Source of the DNA: Sporosarcina sp. D27 | GTDB lineage: Bacteria; Bacillota; Bacilli; Bacillales_A; Planococcaceae | Assembly (NCBI RefSeq): GCF_000586555.1 | Contig: NZ_AZUC01000009.1 | Coordinates: 62,001-126,000 of the forward strand | Direction of reading: 5' to 3' | Length of the DNA: 64,000 nucleotides | Part shown: positions 63,437-64,000 of the stretch, one piece after another | Layout: each line of letters opens with the position of its first letter | Position numbering within the stretch: position 1 is the first letter of the stretch | Made by a program: the position numbers and the translations under genes | The notes under the pieces: generated by a model | What the model saw: only the letters and a program-made list of their open reading frames with translations | The model's database searches: none | Told to the model about the DNA's origin: nothing

Positions 63437-64000
63437 TTACCAGCTTCGACCAGCGCCTCCGCCACCTCCGGAACCACCGCCGCCAAAGCCTCCGAATCCA
63501 CCACCAGAACCGCCAGAGCCACCTCCGCCTCCAAACGATCCTGGGAAGAAGATCATGCCGCCTCCGCGACGTCTACCGCCGGATCCTCCAGAACCACCGG
63601 AACCACCCGAACCGCCACCTCTTCCAGAGTTAAAGAAAATCTGGATGAGGATGAAACCGATGACGATAATTGGGACGATTGGGAACCCACCTTCATCATC
63701 ACTGTTATTCCCGTCATATGTTGCAACTGGTAATTCAGATCCTTCCAGCCCGTATTCCTTTGCTATTTGGTTATAGAAAGCTTTGTATGCTTCCATGATG
63801 GCTTCTGCAGGTTGCTGTGCTTCCAAATAAGGCCCAGAGACTTCATCGATAATTCTACCGACCTTACCATCAGGAAGAGCGCCTTCTAAGCCATATCCAA
63901 CTTCTAACCGAAAGTGCCTTTTTTTCGATTCATCTTTTTGCGTCGTTACAACTAATAGTGCTCCATTGTTTTCCTTTTTATTGCCGAGTTGGAACTCGCG
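63437..64000 (-). CDS. TPM-domain (YgcG-type) membrane protein, C-terminal part (truncated by window)
   Basis: At least 187 residues; the start is beyond 64000. The visible part holds the end of a TPM domain (RLEVGYGLEGALPDGKVGRI, then AYKAFYNQIAKEYGL), one membrane segment (FPIVPIIVIGFILIQIFF) and a glycine/serine-rich tail (SGGSGGSGGSGGRRRGGG, ending GGGGGAGRSW). The extracellular TPM domain is of unknown catalytic role, proposed to act on membrane or protein repair. Such genes often sit beside LemA; that neighbour would be outside the window. Confidence 0.88.
   Translation of the reverse strand, partial: REFQLGNKKENNGALLVVTTQKDESKKRHFRLEVGYGLEGALPDGKVGRIIDEVSGPYLEAQQPAEAIMEAYKAFYNQIAKEYGLEGSELPVATYDGNNSDDEGGFPIVPIIVIGFILIQIFFNSGRGGGSGGSGGSGGSGGRRRGGGMIFFPGSFGGGGGSGGSGGGFGGFGGGGSGGGGGAGRSW

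Noticed and set aside
63414-63776. Proline-rich plus-strand frame
   Set aside because: It is the complement of the glycine-rich tail of the TPM-domain protein and has no ribosome binding site.

Overview
The window looks like a chromosomal segment of a low-to-mid-GC, spore-forming Firmicute of the Bacillales, most likely family Planococcaceae (Sporosarcina or a close relative). The basis is gene content and layout: a cggR-gapA-pgk-tpiA-gpmI-eno glycolytic run followed by secG, a carboxylesterase, rnr, smpB and ssrA; a FadR-type operator in front of fadN; RsbR-type STAS proteins; a lipoteichoic acid synthase; strong AGGAGG-type ribosome binding sites; and a small protein resembling gamma-type spore proteins. 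Genus is an inference.

Layout. 1-5.4 kb: start of a fatty-acid beta-oxidation operon (fadN), a thioredoxin, two STAS proteins, a C39-like peptidase-fold protein, a stand-alone 5'-3' exonuclease and a Gln/Trp/Pro-rich surface- or coat-like protein. 5.5-6.2 kb: an array of 18 imperfect 40-bp tandem repeats. 6.3-12.4 kb: a 1945-residue secreted multidomain M60 metallopeptidase behind a cyclic-di-GMP-I riboswitch and an intrinsic terminator. 12.5-18 kb: stress protein, chemoreceptor with a SigD-like promoter, small membrane proteins, a MarR regulator with two operators, a DUF3238 protein. 18.2-24.1 kb: a coherent module of DUF4956 membrane protein, VTC-domain protein, histidine kinase, response regulator (interrupted by an in-frame TAA) and a Cthe_2159-type beta-helix lipoprotein; an identical 20-bp direct-repeat operator lies before both output units. 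24.4-32.5 kb: MerR regulator, an operon of ureohydrolase, iron alcohol dehydrogenase, aldehyde dehydrogenase and amino-acid/polyamine permease, then an SDR enzyme. 32.7-35.7 kb: an Ltp-repeat protein, a spore-protein-like peptide and ltaS.

36-51.4 kb is accessory DNA. The 3' end of ssrA with its terminator hairpin is duplicated (38.33-38.40 kb and 51.33-51.39 kb), which marks a 13-kb island integrated at the tmRNA gene; a weaker third copy at 36.06 kb suggests an older, tandem insertion. The island holds an ADP-ribosyltransferase-like DUF3990 gene overlapped by a small partner, a complete type I restriction-modification locus with an extra half-size specificity gene, a truncated second hsdR relic, a broken paralogue of a gene lying between the first two att-like copies, and gene-poor decayed DNA. 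No integrase can be recognised.

51.4-64 kb returns to core genome, almost all on the minus strand: ssrA, smpB, rnr, est, secG, eno, gpmI, tpiA, pgk, gapA, cggR, a glutaredoxin-like gene and a TPM-domain protein cut by the window end. A promoter and a CggR-type operator precede cggR, and a terminator between gapA and pgk would let the first two genes be controlled separately from the triose-phosphate enzymes.
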